From Mesotoga sp. UBA6090 (GTDB lineage: Bacteria > Thermotogota > Thermotogae > Petrotogales > Kosmotogaceae), in contig NZ_DIXC01000007.1 of NCBI RefSeq assembly GCF_002435945.1, forward strand, positions 1 to 41,710: a DNA stretch of 41,710 bases. The letters run 5' to 3'. A program made the translations under genes and the position numbers. Under the pieces are notes generated by a model, which was not told where the DNA came from, did no database searches, and saw only the letters and a list, made by a program, of their open reading frames with translations. Below are positions 17,108 through 24,846 of the stretch, piece by piece (within the stretch, counting starts at the first letter, position 1; every line of letters begins with the position of its first letter).

Positions 17108-18487
17108 TTGTCGAAATGTTGTTTATCTTTGTTGATGCTTATCATACCACTAATGGTTCTGGGAAGCACGGGCCTACACGTGATTCTTTCACCTTCATTA
17201 ACTCTTGATAATATTCCATCTGTCACGAGTAACTACGAGCCAGATTTAGAAGATTTAAACAGGTACATGCGGGTTCCGGCGATCTTTTCGGGGGGGTTGG
17301 AGATAACGTTTGGTAATTCGAGATTGTACGTGAACATGGACTTGAGGCAGGAGTTTTCGGATTATCTTATGGGAGACTGGTTCAGCAATCTACCGCTTTC
17401 CACGACTTCCTTTCTTCCGGCCGTTGACGTGAACTTTCCCAGACTGGGTTACTTCGAGAGGAAAGATGCAAATTCGTTGATTTCTTTGGGTAGGCGAAAA
17501 CTGAGCTTAGGCAGTTCTACTTACAGTTTTGTTCTTTCCAATACTTTGCCGTATTTCGACCACCTGTGGATTGAGTTGAATGGCAAAGCCAAATCGGGAG
17601 AGTATCTTTATAATTTCTTTGTGATATCTTCTGACAGAACAGTTGGCGGGGGACCCAAGACGCTTCTCGGCCACCGCTTTGGATACATGAATGACAACCT
17701 GAAATTGACTTTCGGAGAGGAAAACCTCGTATATGGAGTCTACCCGGATCTGCAAGATCTCGGACCGTTCTTGATTTACCACCATACATATCAAAGCAAC
17801 TCAAATGTCACTGCCACACTTGCAGCAGAGATAAAGCTAAGCGATGTAATAGCTTACGGCGAGTTCACACTTGATGATTTTAGACTTTCTACGGAGAGTC
17901 CTAATTCCAATCCCACGGCCTTTGGCTGGTTTGCAGGTTTTTCCTGGAAAATATCTGATGGCTTGCCCTATTCTGGACTAAGATTCACTGAATCAGAGAA
18001 CGAAATCAGAGATCGAACACTTTTGAATAGCGGCGGACTTAGACTGCGGATCGAACACTACCACGCGACTACCTATCTCTACAATAGAGGTACAAGCATC
18101 GGCAAGTTCACCTATCAATACCGATTTAACGTCTTGCATCTCGATTCTTGGCCGGTTATCACGGGTTTTTTTGGATTTCCTTATGGACCTGACTCAACGT
18201 TGAGCCTTGTTGGCATCGAGTACGAGAGCCAGAATACGTTGGTGAAAGTTGCATTGGAACTTCTGAGAGAAGGATCGTTTACAATTGATTCTCCATACTC
18301 TCCACCTTTCGATCAAGACTGGTACGGTCCGAAGAAACCAATCAACAGATCTCTGATTCTGTCTTTGGCGAGTTTCTTCACTTGTTGCCCTGATACAGCG
18401 CTTTTTGCCGATGGTAAAGTAATTTTTGCCGATAACATTGATTTCTGGATAAACGTGGGTTTCATCAAAAGGTTTTCACTATTTTAG
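17108..18487 (+). CDS. Predicted outer-membrane beta-barrel, Wzi-like (first of tandem pair)
   Basis: About 459 residues. TTG 17108 follows GGGGGTG by 6 bases; an upstream in-frame ATG at 17093 overlaps that site. Signal peptide (CLSLLMLIIPLMVLGS), then alternating hydrophobic/polar strands with many aromatic residues and a C-terminal Phe, typical of outer-membrane barrels. The segment LISLGRRKLSLGSSTYSFVLSN resembles the capsule-assembly Wzi pattern (GR..I.WG....LLLS). It shares KTLLGHRF, YPDLQDLGPFLIYHHTY and YGEFTLDDF with the next gene, so the two are paralogues. Likely a toga/outer-membrane protein; ligand unknown. Confidence 0.7.
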   Translation: MSKCCLSLLMLIIPLMVLGSTGLHVILSPSLTLDNIPSVTSNYEPDLEDLNRYMRVPAIFSGGLEITFGNSRLYVNMDLRQEFSDYLMGDWFSNLPLSTTSFLPAVDVNFPRLGYFERKDANSLISLGRRKLSLGSSTYSFVLSNTLPYFDHLWIELNGKAKSGEYLYNFFVISSDRTVGGGPKTLLGHRFGYMNDNLKLTFGEENLVYGVYPDLQDLGPFLIYHHTYQSNSNVTATLAAEIKLSDVIAYGEFTLDDFRLSTESPNSNPTAFGWFAGFSWKISDGLPYSGLRFTESENEIRDRTLLNSGGLRLRIEHYHATTYLYNRGTSIGKFTYQYRFNVLHLDSWPVITGFFGFPYGPDSTLSLVGIEYESQNTLVKVALELLREGSFTIDSPYSPPFDQDWYGPKKPINRSLILSLASFFTCCPDTALFADGKVIFADNIDFWINVGFIKRFSLF

Positions 18488-18500
18488 GGAGGTAATTCAG

Positions 18501-20132
18501 ATGAAGAAGATCACCTTGCCGTTTTTCTTGGTGTTGGCAGTGGCAATTCTGGCAAGCCAGGGTACCTTGATGTTCAAGGGCACAGATCAATACAACTTGT
18601 TTTTGGGCAGAAACTTGGTTGATGGTAGAACGCTCTTTACTGCAAATGCGGCAATTCCAGAGGGATTTGCCTCTGTCCAGCTTAGACAGCAATGGACTAA
18701 GACTTCTGTCGGTACCGACATCTTTCTTAGAGTCACTCCGCAGTTCCTGATACATAACTTCGAACCATTCAAGCAAAAGGGTTGGTTGCAATCTGTTGTC
18801 CCTCTTTACTTAAGGTATCGGTACGATACTTTAAAGCCCTGGTTTGTGCTGGGTTTTGAGAGCGAAGTATCCGACAACATCACGGGATTCATTAATCTCG
18901 ACATTCATAAAGACTACAGGAGTTACATCAGTCACGGTGATAACTTTGATTCAAAGCCGTACATGAATTTTCCAGTGGAGCTTTTTGAAGGGAAACTCGA
19001 GGCGCTTGATATGAGCTGGCCAACATTCGGTTATGTATCCTATGCTAGCGATAGCTTCTATGCTTCCCTAGGGAGATACAAGGTGGCCTGGGGTCCTATG
19101 AGAAACGGATTGACGATAAGTGATGCCTCATCGTATTACGATAATATCTCTTCTTCATATACTACGCCTCTCTGGAAAAACGGCCGTTTTACCTATTCTT
19201 TTCTGGTCATAACCCCGACTTCGCTACTGAACGATGAAGAATGGGTGAAGCAGGGAAAGGTGTGGGATCTGAACCAGAGAAGGCCTTACACCGAAGGAGC
19301 GAAGACGATCATCGGGCATCGGTTCGATGTTCAGTTTTCGACATGGGGGAGACTCGGCGTAGGCGAGCTCAATGTTGTCGGTGGGAAGCACCCGGATTTG
19401 AACGACGTCAACCCATTCATCATCTTCCACAATACCTACGGTGAAGATTTCTCCAACGTCATGGCTTCGCTCGATCTCTCTCTGGTTCCTTTCAAGGGTA
19501 TTGAACTGTACGGAGAAATCGCCATAGATGACGTTTCTTTCGGGTCTACTGAGGCCGGAGCGCGAGGTAAACCAACGGCACTGGCTTATGGCGGGGGTCT
19601 TAGATACGCGATGGATATAAAGGAAACGTTGCTTCTTGCCTCTGTGGAGCTGTATCACACGGACACGTGGATGTACAATCGCTGGCAGCCGCTTCTTACA
19701 TTTACAAACAGAATCTACACTAAATCCGAACTTCCCGGAAGCAGGGATTTCACAGATTATCCTCTGGGATTCAAGTACGGACCTGATCTCAATGGATTCT
19801 CGCTGATGGCTAATGCAATAATGACGAACGGACTTTCAATCTCCTTCGTGTATGATCACTTCAAACAGGGAGAGGTTACTCTTAAAACACCATACTTGAA
19901 TATGGAAGAACCAGAAGACGACCCCGGTCAGTTTACGAATCCTGAGGATTGGAGTGGTCCTGTCGGTGAGACTGTAAACGCAAACATAATGACGCTGAAC
20001 ATAATGATTCCTTACGGGGATTTCACTTTCGGAAGTGATTTCTCGATTTACTTCGGAGATTATTTCAAGAAGAACGGAGGATACGAGAAGCCGATTTTCG
20101 AGATCAGGCCTTATCTGTCGTACGTTTTCTAG
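18501..20132 (+). CDS. Predicted outer-membrane beta-barrel, Wzi-like (second of tandem pair)
   Basis: 543 residues with signal peptide (PFFLVLAVAILASQG) and C-terminal Phe (YLSYVF). SLGRYKVAWGPMRNGLTISD matches the Wzi-like GR..I.WGP....LLLS pattern. KTIIGHRF, HPDLNDVNPFIIFHNTY and YGEIAIDDV align with the preceding gene. About 80 residues longer than its neighbour, mainly at the N-terminal side and in a loop near the C-terminus (MEEPEDDPGQF). The GGGAGGT binding site overlaps the stop of the upstream gene, so both are made from one mRNA that ends at the terminator at 20166-20193. Confidence 0.72.
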   Translation: MKKITLPFFLVLAVAILASQGTLMFKGTDQYNLFLGRNLVDGRTLFTANAAIPEGFASVQLRQQWTKTSVGTDIFLRVTPQFLIHNFEPFKQKGWLQSVVPLYLRYRYDTLKPWFVLGFESEVSDNITGFINLDIHKDYRSYISHGDNFDSKPYMNFPVELFEGKLEALDMSWPTFGYVSYASDSFYASLGRYKVAWGPMRNGLTISDASSYYDNISSSYTTPLWKNGRFTYSFLVITPTSLLNDEEWVKQGKVWDLNQRRPYTEGAKTIIGHRFDVQFSTWGRLGVGELNVVGGKHPDLNDVNPFIIFHNTYGEDFSNVMASLDLSLVPFKGIELYGEIAIDDVSFGSTEAGARGKPTALAYGGGLRYAMDIKETLLLASVELYHTDTWMYNRWQPLLTFTNRIYTKSELPGSRDFTDYPLGFKYGPDLNGFSLMANAIMTNGLSISFVYDHFKQGEVTLKTPYLNMEEPEDDPGQFTNPEDWSGPVGETVNANIMTLNIMIPYGDFTFGSDFSIYFGDYFKKNGGYEKPIFEIRPYLSYVF

Positions 20133-20165
20133 AAAGAGAGTTACTTCACCGAGTGTTTTTATGAA

Positions 20166-20193
20166 AAAGGGGCGGGTTGTTTCTCGCCCCTTT
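20166..20193. terminator. Bidirectional terminator between convergent units
   Basis: AAAGGGGCG and CGCCCCTTT form a stem around a 10-base loop. On the minus strand it is followed by TTTTT and so ends the AI-2E permease/small-gene transcript; on the plus strand the tract is shorter (TTTCATT) and it serves the barrel genes. Confidence 0.8.
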
Positions 20194-20208
20194 CATTATC
20201 TAACACAA

Positions 20209-20358
20209 CTATATGAAGCCAAAGACAAGAAATCCGATCACAAACCCAACTATCAGTCCGACGATCAGCCCTTTTGTGAATCTGTCTGGTTTTCTTCCTG
20301 GAGTTGAGGACTCACTTCTTCGACTTTCTTTGTACCAGTCTCTATCGTAGATTCCCAA
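20209..20358 (-). CDS. Small membrane protein overlapping the permease gene
   Basis: A 49-codon frame starting at TTG 20358, with GGAG 9 bases upstream and two stops just before it. The product begins LGIYDRDWYKESRR, continues with a short basic/polar linker and ends with one membrane helix (GLIVGLIVGFVIGFLVFGFI). Starts of the type GxYDRDYYxE are familiar from small membrane proteins of several phyla. The first 94 bases overlap the 3' end of the AI-2E permease gene in a different frame; the last 56 bases lie beyond the permease stop and are coding-like only in this frame. The terminator follows 16 bp after the stop. Function unknown. Confidence 0.68.
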   Translation of the reverse strand: MGIYDRDWYKESRRSESSTPGRKPDRFTKGLIVGLIVGFVIGFLVFGFI

Positions 20359-21359
20359 TTACTACCACTCCTTTCACTGAGAACGAAGTCCATCCAGTAC
20401 CTCTTTACGAATATGAGGATTGGAACTGCGAAAACAACTCCAAAGACGCCAAGCAGCTCCCCAAACCCTATAATCGATACCAGCACGATGAACCAGTTAA
20501 TTTTAACTCTGTTCGATAGAATTTTTGGTGATAGGAACCAGATCTCCAGCTGGTTGGCGAAAACTAGCAACACGATGGCTCCAACAACTCCCCAAAGTCC
20601 TTTGTTTACGAAAGAAAGCACTATCATCGGAACTGACGTGATGACCACACCAAGATAAGGGATGAAATTCGTTATTCCTGCTAACAAACCAAGAAATATC
20701 GCATTTGGGACACCGAGAAAGGTCGATCCTACTGCGATTATTGTTCCGACAATAAGCGCAATTATCAGTTGACCGCCAATGAAGGTCTGAAAATCCTTGT
20801 ACAGTGAGTGAAAGAAGCTGCTCACCTTGTCCTGATCACACCCGGGAAAGAGTATGGGCACGCTTTTCTGGATCATATTGGTCTTCCTTGCGATCACAAA
20901 ACCTGCAATTATGAGCAGGACAACGCCTGTAATCCATGAAGTGATGTTTGAGGCAACGTATTGCCCAACCATGATTGCCGCGTCACTCAACCATTGGGAA
21001 GCGCTATCGACTACGTCAACTATCGCTTCGGAAATGAATGGGGGAAGCTTCTCCAGCCACTTGTCGAAGGTGCCACCATTGAAAAGAGAGTCCAGCTCCA
21101 ACGAAAGGCTTCTCACACCCTTGATTGTTATAGGAATTACGCTGTAGATAAGGAAGAACATGAATGATAGAAGAGCTATGCCGGTTACTATGTTTAGGGC
21201 TCCCCTAGGGATCTTTCTGCTGACAAATTGAGCCGGTGTGTTGATAATCAGCGAAAATATAAAGGCCAGTCCGAGAACCCTTGAGGTCGTAGGAAAGAGA
21301 AAGAGAGTCATAAACACTGCTATGAAATATCCAAGAACCCAGAACCTTGTTTTCTTCAT
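20265..21359 (-). CDS. AI-2E family permease
   Basis: Integral membrane protein of the AI-2E/YdiK/PerM family, 364 residues, about eight membrane segments. Family-typical features: the GGQL.IALIVG motif, a LG.PNAIFLGLLAGITNFIPYLG stretch and VF..QLEIWFLSPKILSNRVKI. Members export or exchange varied solutes; some act as Na+(Li+)/H+ antiporters. ATG 21359 has GGAGGG upstream; the open frame extends 98 codons further without support. The last about 35 residues are hydrophilic, unlike a membrane protein tail, and overlap the small gene at 20209-20358, so this tail may be poorly conserved. Confidence 0.88.
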   Translation of the reverse strand: MKKTRFWVLGYFIAVFMTLFLFPTTSRVLGLAFIFSLIINTPAQFVSRKIPRGALNIVTGIALLSFMFFLIYSVIPITIKGVRSLSLELDSLFNGGTFDKWLEKLPPFISEAIVDVVDSASQWLSDAAIMVGQYVASNITSWITGVVLLIIAGFVIARKTNMIQKSVPILFPGCDQDKVSSFFHSLYKDFQTFIGGQLIIALIVGTIIAVGSTFLGVPNAIFLGLLAGITNFIPYLGVVITSVPMIVLSFVNKGLWGVVGAIVLLVFANQLEIWFLSPKILSNRVKINWFIVLVSIIGFGELLGVFGVVFAVPILIFVKRYWMDFVLSERSGSNWESTIETGTKKVEEVSPQLQEENQTDSQKG

Positions 21360-21434
21360 AATAGCCCTCCACCGGAGAATAATCGCAAATCTGTTGTATA
21401 CTGAATATGTACTTTCAATACAGAGGTGTTCCTT

Positions 21435-22079
21435 ATGAAAAGAGTATATATTATTGTGCTCGTGTTTAGTTTGATTTCGGTCACATCGTTTGCTTCGACT
21501 CACTCTTCGAGAATACTGTCTCCCGGATCGGTGAAGGCTATGCTGGGTTTCGAAGATGTGGGACTTAGGATCGGCATACTTTCTTTTATAGAGGCCGGTT
21601 GGTTCATGGATGAAGGTCCTTACTTCACTCTGGGCCATGACGCAAACTTTCATCTCGCTTCCCGGGTTTCTTTCTCTTCGTTGCAGGAGGCAAGGGTGGT
21701 TGCAGAGCTGGGGTACGATTTCAATGTTGTATACCTTGAGATCGGAGGACTGTACGAGTACGCTGCTCCAAATGCATCCTTTCTTGGTGGGCAGCTGAAA
21801 ACAGAAGTGTTTTTCGACAACGGTCTCAGCGCCATAAGTGCAACTCTGGGCAGATTTCAGAAGGTCGCCGGTGAAACGGAAAAGCAGAGTTTCACTTCCA
21901 TTGGATTTTCCGCCAGAAGAAGACTGGACATCGACAAGAAATTCTACTTCCTGAGTATAGAGAGCGTTGAGCTTGTTGGGACGCTAAAATGGGAGATCAA
22001 GGACGATCTCTCAACATTCGATCCTTTCCCAGTGTACAGCTTCGTTGGAATGCAGCTGAACCTGGGATTCCTGAACTAG
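21435..22079 (+). CDS. Exported protein of unknown function
   Basis: 214 residues starting at ATG 21435 (GAGGTG upstream). Signal peptide (VYIIVLVFSLISVTSFA) with a probable cleavage after SFA. The mature part is rich in aromatic residues and alternating strands and could be a small beta barrel or sandwich; it has no recognised motif and ends in Asn rather than Phe. Divergent from the AI-2E permease, with 75 bp between starts. I do not recognise a family. Confidence 0.7.
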   Translation: MKRVYIIVLVFSLISVTSFASTHSSRILSPGSVKAMLGFEDVGLRIGILSFIEAGWFMDEGPYFTLGHDANFHLASRVSFSSLQEARVVAELGYDFNVVYLEIGGLYEYAAPNASFLGGQLKTEVFFDNGLSAISATLGRFQKVAGETEKQSFTSIGFSARRRLDIDKKFYFLSIESVELVGTLKWEIKDDLSTFDPFPVYSFVGMQLNLGFLN

Positions 22080-22151
22080 AAAACTCTTCTTCCCCCACAC
22101 AAAAGTCTAAAGAATGTGACGAATCGCGATAAGTTCTCAATCGGTGAACAG

Positions 22152-22703
22152 TTATGATAGGAGCTTTGCCATTTCGTCGACTTCCTTTTCGTCTGGCATA
22201 TCTCCATCTACTGACATTTCCATTACTTTGCCGGCCACATATGTGAGAAGCCGATGAGAAACTTTAGAGGCTCGTCTCATAGACATTGAAGCACCGAGAG
22301 CTCTCTCAACCCTATCATAGAAGTCTGCTCTTGCATTAATAAGAATCTCCCTTACTCTTTTGTTCTTCATCCCGTGAAGCCAAAGATATACGAGAGAAAC
22401 CATTATGTCTGACCTTTCCGAATAAAGCTTCAGGACTTCCGTGTAGAGATCATGAGCGATGTCCACTGGTTGTTTTGACTGGTCTATTAGTGGTTCGAGT
22501 CGCGGAAGAACGTAGTTGTTCAGAATGTGCCTAGAGAGGTCTATGAGCATTCCCTCTTTGGAGCGATGGTGATAATGAATGGCTGCAAGATTTACTTCTG
22601 CTATGCTTGAAACCTTTCGTGTGCTTAGGCCCTCGATCGTTTCTTCAGCGATGACCTGTATAGCTGCCTCCATTATTCTCTCTCTCGTTTCTTGTCCACG
22701 CAC
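22152..22703 (-). CDS. TetR family transcriptional regulator
   Basis: 183 residues. The N-terminal helix-turn-helix has the TetR pattern: RERIMEAAIQVIAEETIEGLS, then VSSIAEVNLAAIHYHHRSKEGML (roughly residues 8-52), followed by an all-helical ligand/dimer domain. GTG 22703 has AAAGGAG 8 bases upstream; a TTG six codons earlier overlaps that site. A 27-bp palindrome covers its promoter, so autorepression is likely. It may also control the carbamate kinase/OTC genes upstream on the same strand or a distant target; the inducer is unknown. Confidence 0.9.
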   Translation of the reverse strand: MRGQETRERIMEAAIQVIAEETIEGLSTRKVSSIAEVNLAAIHYHHRSKEGMLIDLSRHILNNYVLPRLEPLIDQSKQPVDIAHDLYTEVLKLYSERSDIMVSLVYLWLHGMKNKRVREILINARADFYDRVERALGASMSMRRASKVSHRLLTYVAGKVMEMSVDGDMPDEKEVDEMAKLLS

Positions 22704-22730
22704 TGTCGTCACTCCTTTCAATCATTCGTA

Positions 22731-22757
22731 TAACACATATTATATCACAATGTGTTA
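22731..22757 (-). promoter_or_regulatory. TetR operator overlapping promoter
   Basis: TAACACAT (22731-22738) and ATGTGTTA (22750-22757) form a perfect 8-bp inverted repeat with an 11-bp spacer. The spacer contains, on the minus strand, TATAAT (22739-22744); a weak -35 TGTTCA lies 17 bases further upstream (22762-22767). Binding of the TetR dimer would cover the -10 of its own gene. Confidence 0.7.
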
Positions 22758-22769
22758 GAAATGAACAGT

Positions 22770-22791
22770 GAAGCCGGGAATACCCGGCTTC
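22770..22791 (-). terminator. Hairpin after arcC
   Basis: GAAGCCGGG and CCCGGCTTC form a 9-bp stem with a 4-base loop, 3 bp past the carbamate kinase stop. The following minus-strand bases (ACTGTTCATTT) are only partly U-rich, so it is either a weak terminator or an mRNA 3' stabiliser. Confidence 0.55.
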
Positions 22792-22794
22792 CAT

Positions 22795-23733
22795 TCATGG
22801 AACAATTCTTGTACCCGATTTCCCCCTAAGTGCCAGGTCAACCTTCTCCAGAGAGGTTATTATAGCTTCCTTTCCCGTTCTGGAGACAAAATCGATTGCG
22901 GATTCAATTTTCGGCAGCATGCTTCCCTTTGCAAAGTGGCCAGCTTCCATTAACTCTCGGCCTTTTTCAACGGTCAACTCCTTTAGTTCCTGCTGATCTT
23001 TTTTCCCAAAGTTTATGTAGGCATGGTCTACTCCGGTGAGGATTACGAGAGCGTCCGCTTCAATAAGTTTTCCAAGTAATGCTGAGGCTCTGTCCTTGTC
23101 TATAACGGCTTCAACTCCACTGATCGCTCCCGACTTCTCTCTGACGACTGGGATTCCACCACCGCCTGCGGCAACTACTATAGTCCCATCTTTAATCATC
23201 TCTCTTATCGGTTCAATCTCAAGAACATCAAGAGGGATTGGCGAAGGAACTACACGGCGGAAGCCCCTCCCGGCATCTTCTTTGACAGTCCAGCCCTTGG
23301 TTCTCTCAAGTTCCTTTGCGGTCTCTTCGTCATAGAATGGTCCTACAGGTTTCGAAGGGTGCTGAAAGCCCTGATCATTCTTATCTACAACTATCTGGGT
23401 TAGAACGCAAGCGATGTCTCTCTTGTGATCGCGCTTGATTAGTTCGTTGTTCAAAGTCTGAGTAATCAAGTAACCGATCGAGCCTTGAGTCATCGCGTCG
23501 TTGACATCAATTGGAAAGGGGGGAAATACTTCTTTAGCGATGTCCTGTTGAACCAGCAGGTTTCCTACCTGAGGTCCATTGCCGTGAGTAATAACCAGTT
23601 CATAGCCTTCCTCTATAAGATCTGCAAGATAGGAGGTTGTCGAAAGCAGGTTCTTTTGCATTACTTCGGCAGTTGGTTTTTCATTTGGCTTATTAAGCGC
23701 ATTCCCACCTATTGCAACAACAATTCTCTTCAT
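22795..23733 (-). CDS. arcC: Carbamate kinase
   Basis: Makes ATP from carbamoyl phosphate and ADP in arginine/citrulline/agmatine fermentation. 312 residues with family segments IVVAIGGNALNKP, VITHGNGPQVGNL, TQGSIGYLI.Q and VAAGGGGIPV, and the acidic IDKD site. ATG 23733 follows GGGGGTAAA, 8 bp after the OTC stop, so the two form an operon. The residue pattern is that of dedicated carbamate kinase rather than of other amino-acid kinases. Confidence 0.95.
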   Translation of the reverse strand: MKRIVVAIGGNALNKPNEKPTAEVMQKNLLSTTSYLADLIEEGYELVITHGNGPQVGNLLVQQDIAKEVFPPFPIDVNDAMTQGSIGYLITQTLNNELIKRDHKRDIACVLTQIVVDKNDQGFQHPSKPVGPFYDEETAKELERTKGWTVKEDAGRGFRRVVPSPIPLDVLEIEPIREMIKDGTIVVAAGGGGIPVVREKSGAISGVEAVIDKDRASALLGKLIEADALVILTGVDHAYINFGKKDQQELKELTVEKGRELMEAGHFAKGSMLPKIESAIDFVSRTGKEAIITSLEKVDLALRGKSGTRIVP

Positions 23734-23741
23734 TTTACCCC

Positions 23742-24683
23742 CTACAGCAGTGTGGCTATCATAACTGCCTTAATTGTGTGCTTTCTGTTCTCGGCTTCTT
23801 CAAAGACTTTTGAAACGGGACTCTCAAAGACATCTTCAGTCACTTCGTTTCCTTTGACTGCAGGGAGGCAGTGAAGGAAGATGCTCTCGGTCTTTCCAGT
23901 CTTTCTCATCATCTCGCCATTTACCTGATAGGGCTTCAACAGGGCAATTCTTTCCTGCAGCTTCGCTTCTTCTCCCATAGATGCCCAAACATCTGTGTAA
24001 ACCGCATCGGCGTCCATCAGTGCCTTCTCTATGTCTTCAGTTACCTCAACCTTAGCTCCAGACACTTTCGCAATCTCCTTGCACTTGTCAACGATTGCTG
24101 GGTCTGTGTGAAGGCTTTTTGGCCCGCATGCAACGAAATGCAGTCCCATCTTTGCAGAACCTATCATTAGAGAGTTTGCCATGTTGTTTCTGGAATCACC
24201 TACAAAGACAAGCTTTCGACCCTTAAGGCTGCCTAGACTCTCCTCGATCGTCATGAAATCTGCGAGGATTTGAGTCGGGTGGTACAGGTCAGTAAGACCG
24301 TTGTAGACAGGGACCCCTGACCACTGTGAGAGCACTTCAACTGTTTCCTGTTTGAAGCCTCTGAACGCTATCGCATCGAACATTCTTCCAAGGACTCTTG
24401 CAGTATCCTTCAGATCCTCTTTGACTCCAAGGTGAATGTCGTCTTTTGAGAGAAATACCGCGTGCCCTCCCTCTTCTCCGAAAGAAGTCTCGAAGGCAGT
24501 TCTTGTCCTTGTGGACCGCTTCTCAAATACAATTGCCAGTGTCTTGCCGGCGAATCTACTGGTCGGTGTTCCAGCCCGTTTCTCTACCTTCACCTGTCTT
24601 GCTATGTCCAGTAGATAGCGGATCTCATCGCTGGTGAAATCAAGCAGTGTCAAAAAGCTTTTTCCTTTAAGGTTTACGCCCAT
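23742..24683 (-). CDS. arcB: Ornithine carbamoyltransferase
   Basis: Interconverts ornithine plus carbamoyl phosphate with citrulline. 313 residues: STRTRTAFE (carbamoyl-phosphate binding), DLYHPTQILADF, FVGDSRNNMANS and the C-terminal HCLPA loop are present. ATG 24683 has GGAGGG upstream; 20 further codons in frame are unlikely. Pairing with carbamate kinase suggests the catabolic role (hence arcB rather than argF), but the same enzyme can serve arginine synthesis. No arginine deiminase gene is in the window. A strong promoter lies directly upstream, and argS is divergent. Confidence 0.93.
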   Translation of the reverse strand: MGVNLKGKSFLTLLDFTSDEIRYLLDIARQVKVEKRAGTPTSRFAGKTLAIVFEKRSTRTRTAFETSFGEEGGHAVFLSKDDIHLGVKEDLKDTARVLGRMFDAIAFRGFKQETVEVLSQWSGVPVYNGLTDLYHPTQILADFMTIEESLGSLKGRKLVFVGDSRNNMANSLMIGSAKMGLHFVACGPKSLHTDPAIVDKCKEIAKVSGAKVEVTEDIEKALMDADAVYTDVWASMGEEAKLQERIALLKPYQVNGEMMRKTGKTESIFLHCLPAVKGNEVTEDVFESPVSKVFEEAENRKHTIKAVMIATLL

Positions 24684-24714
24684 CTTAACCCTCCTTGTTT
24701 TGGTTATCTCTAAT

Positions 24715-24743
24715 ATAATACATATATAAGTCATTGCTTTCAA
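24715..24743 (-). promoter_or_regulatory. Promoter of the arcB-arcC operon
   Basis: Minus-strand TTGAAA (24738-24743), 17-base spacer, TATTAT (24715-24720), about 30 bp before the OTC ATG. The spacer is AT-rich. Confidence 0.7.
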
Positions 24744-24846
24744 TTGTGTTTATGGGCGCGAGGAAACGTAGACTAAACCGTATCACAACAATGCGGTGTT
24801 ATGCTTTTGTATGCTAAAGTATATTGCTCTAATTTGGAGGTGACCT

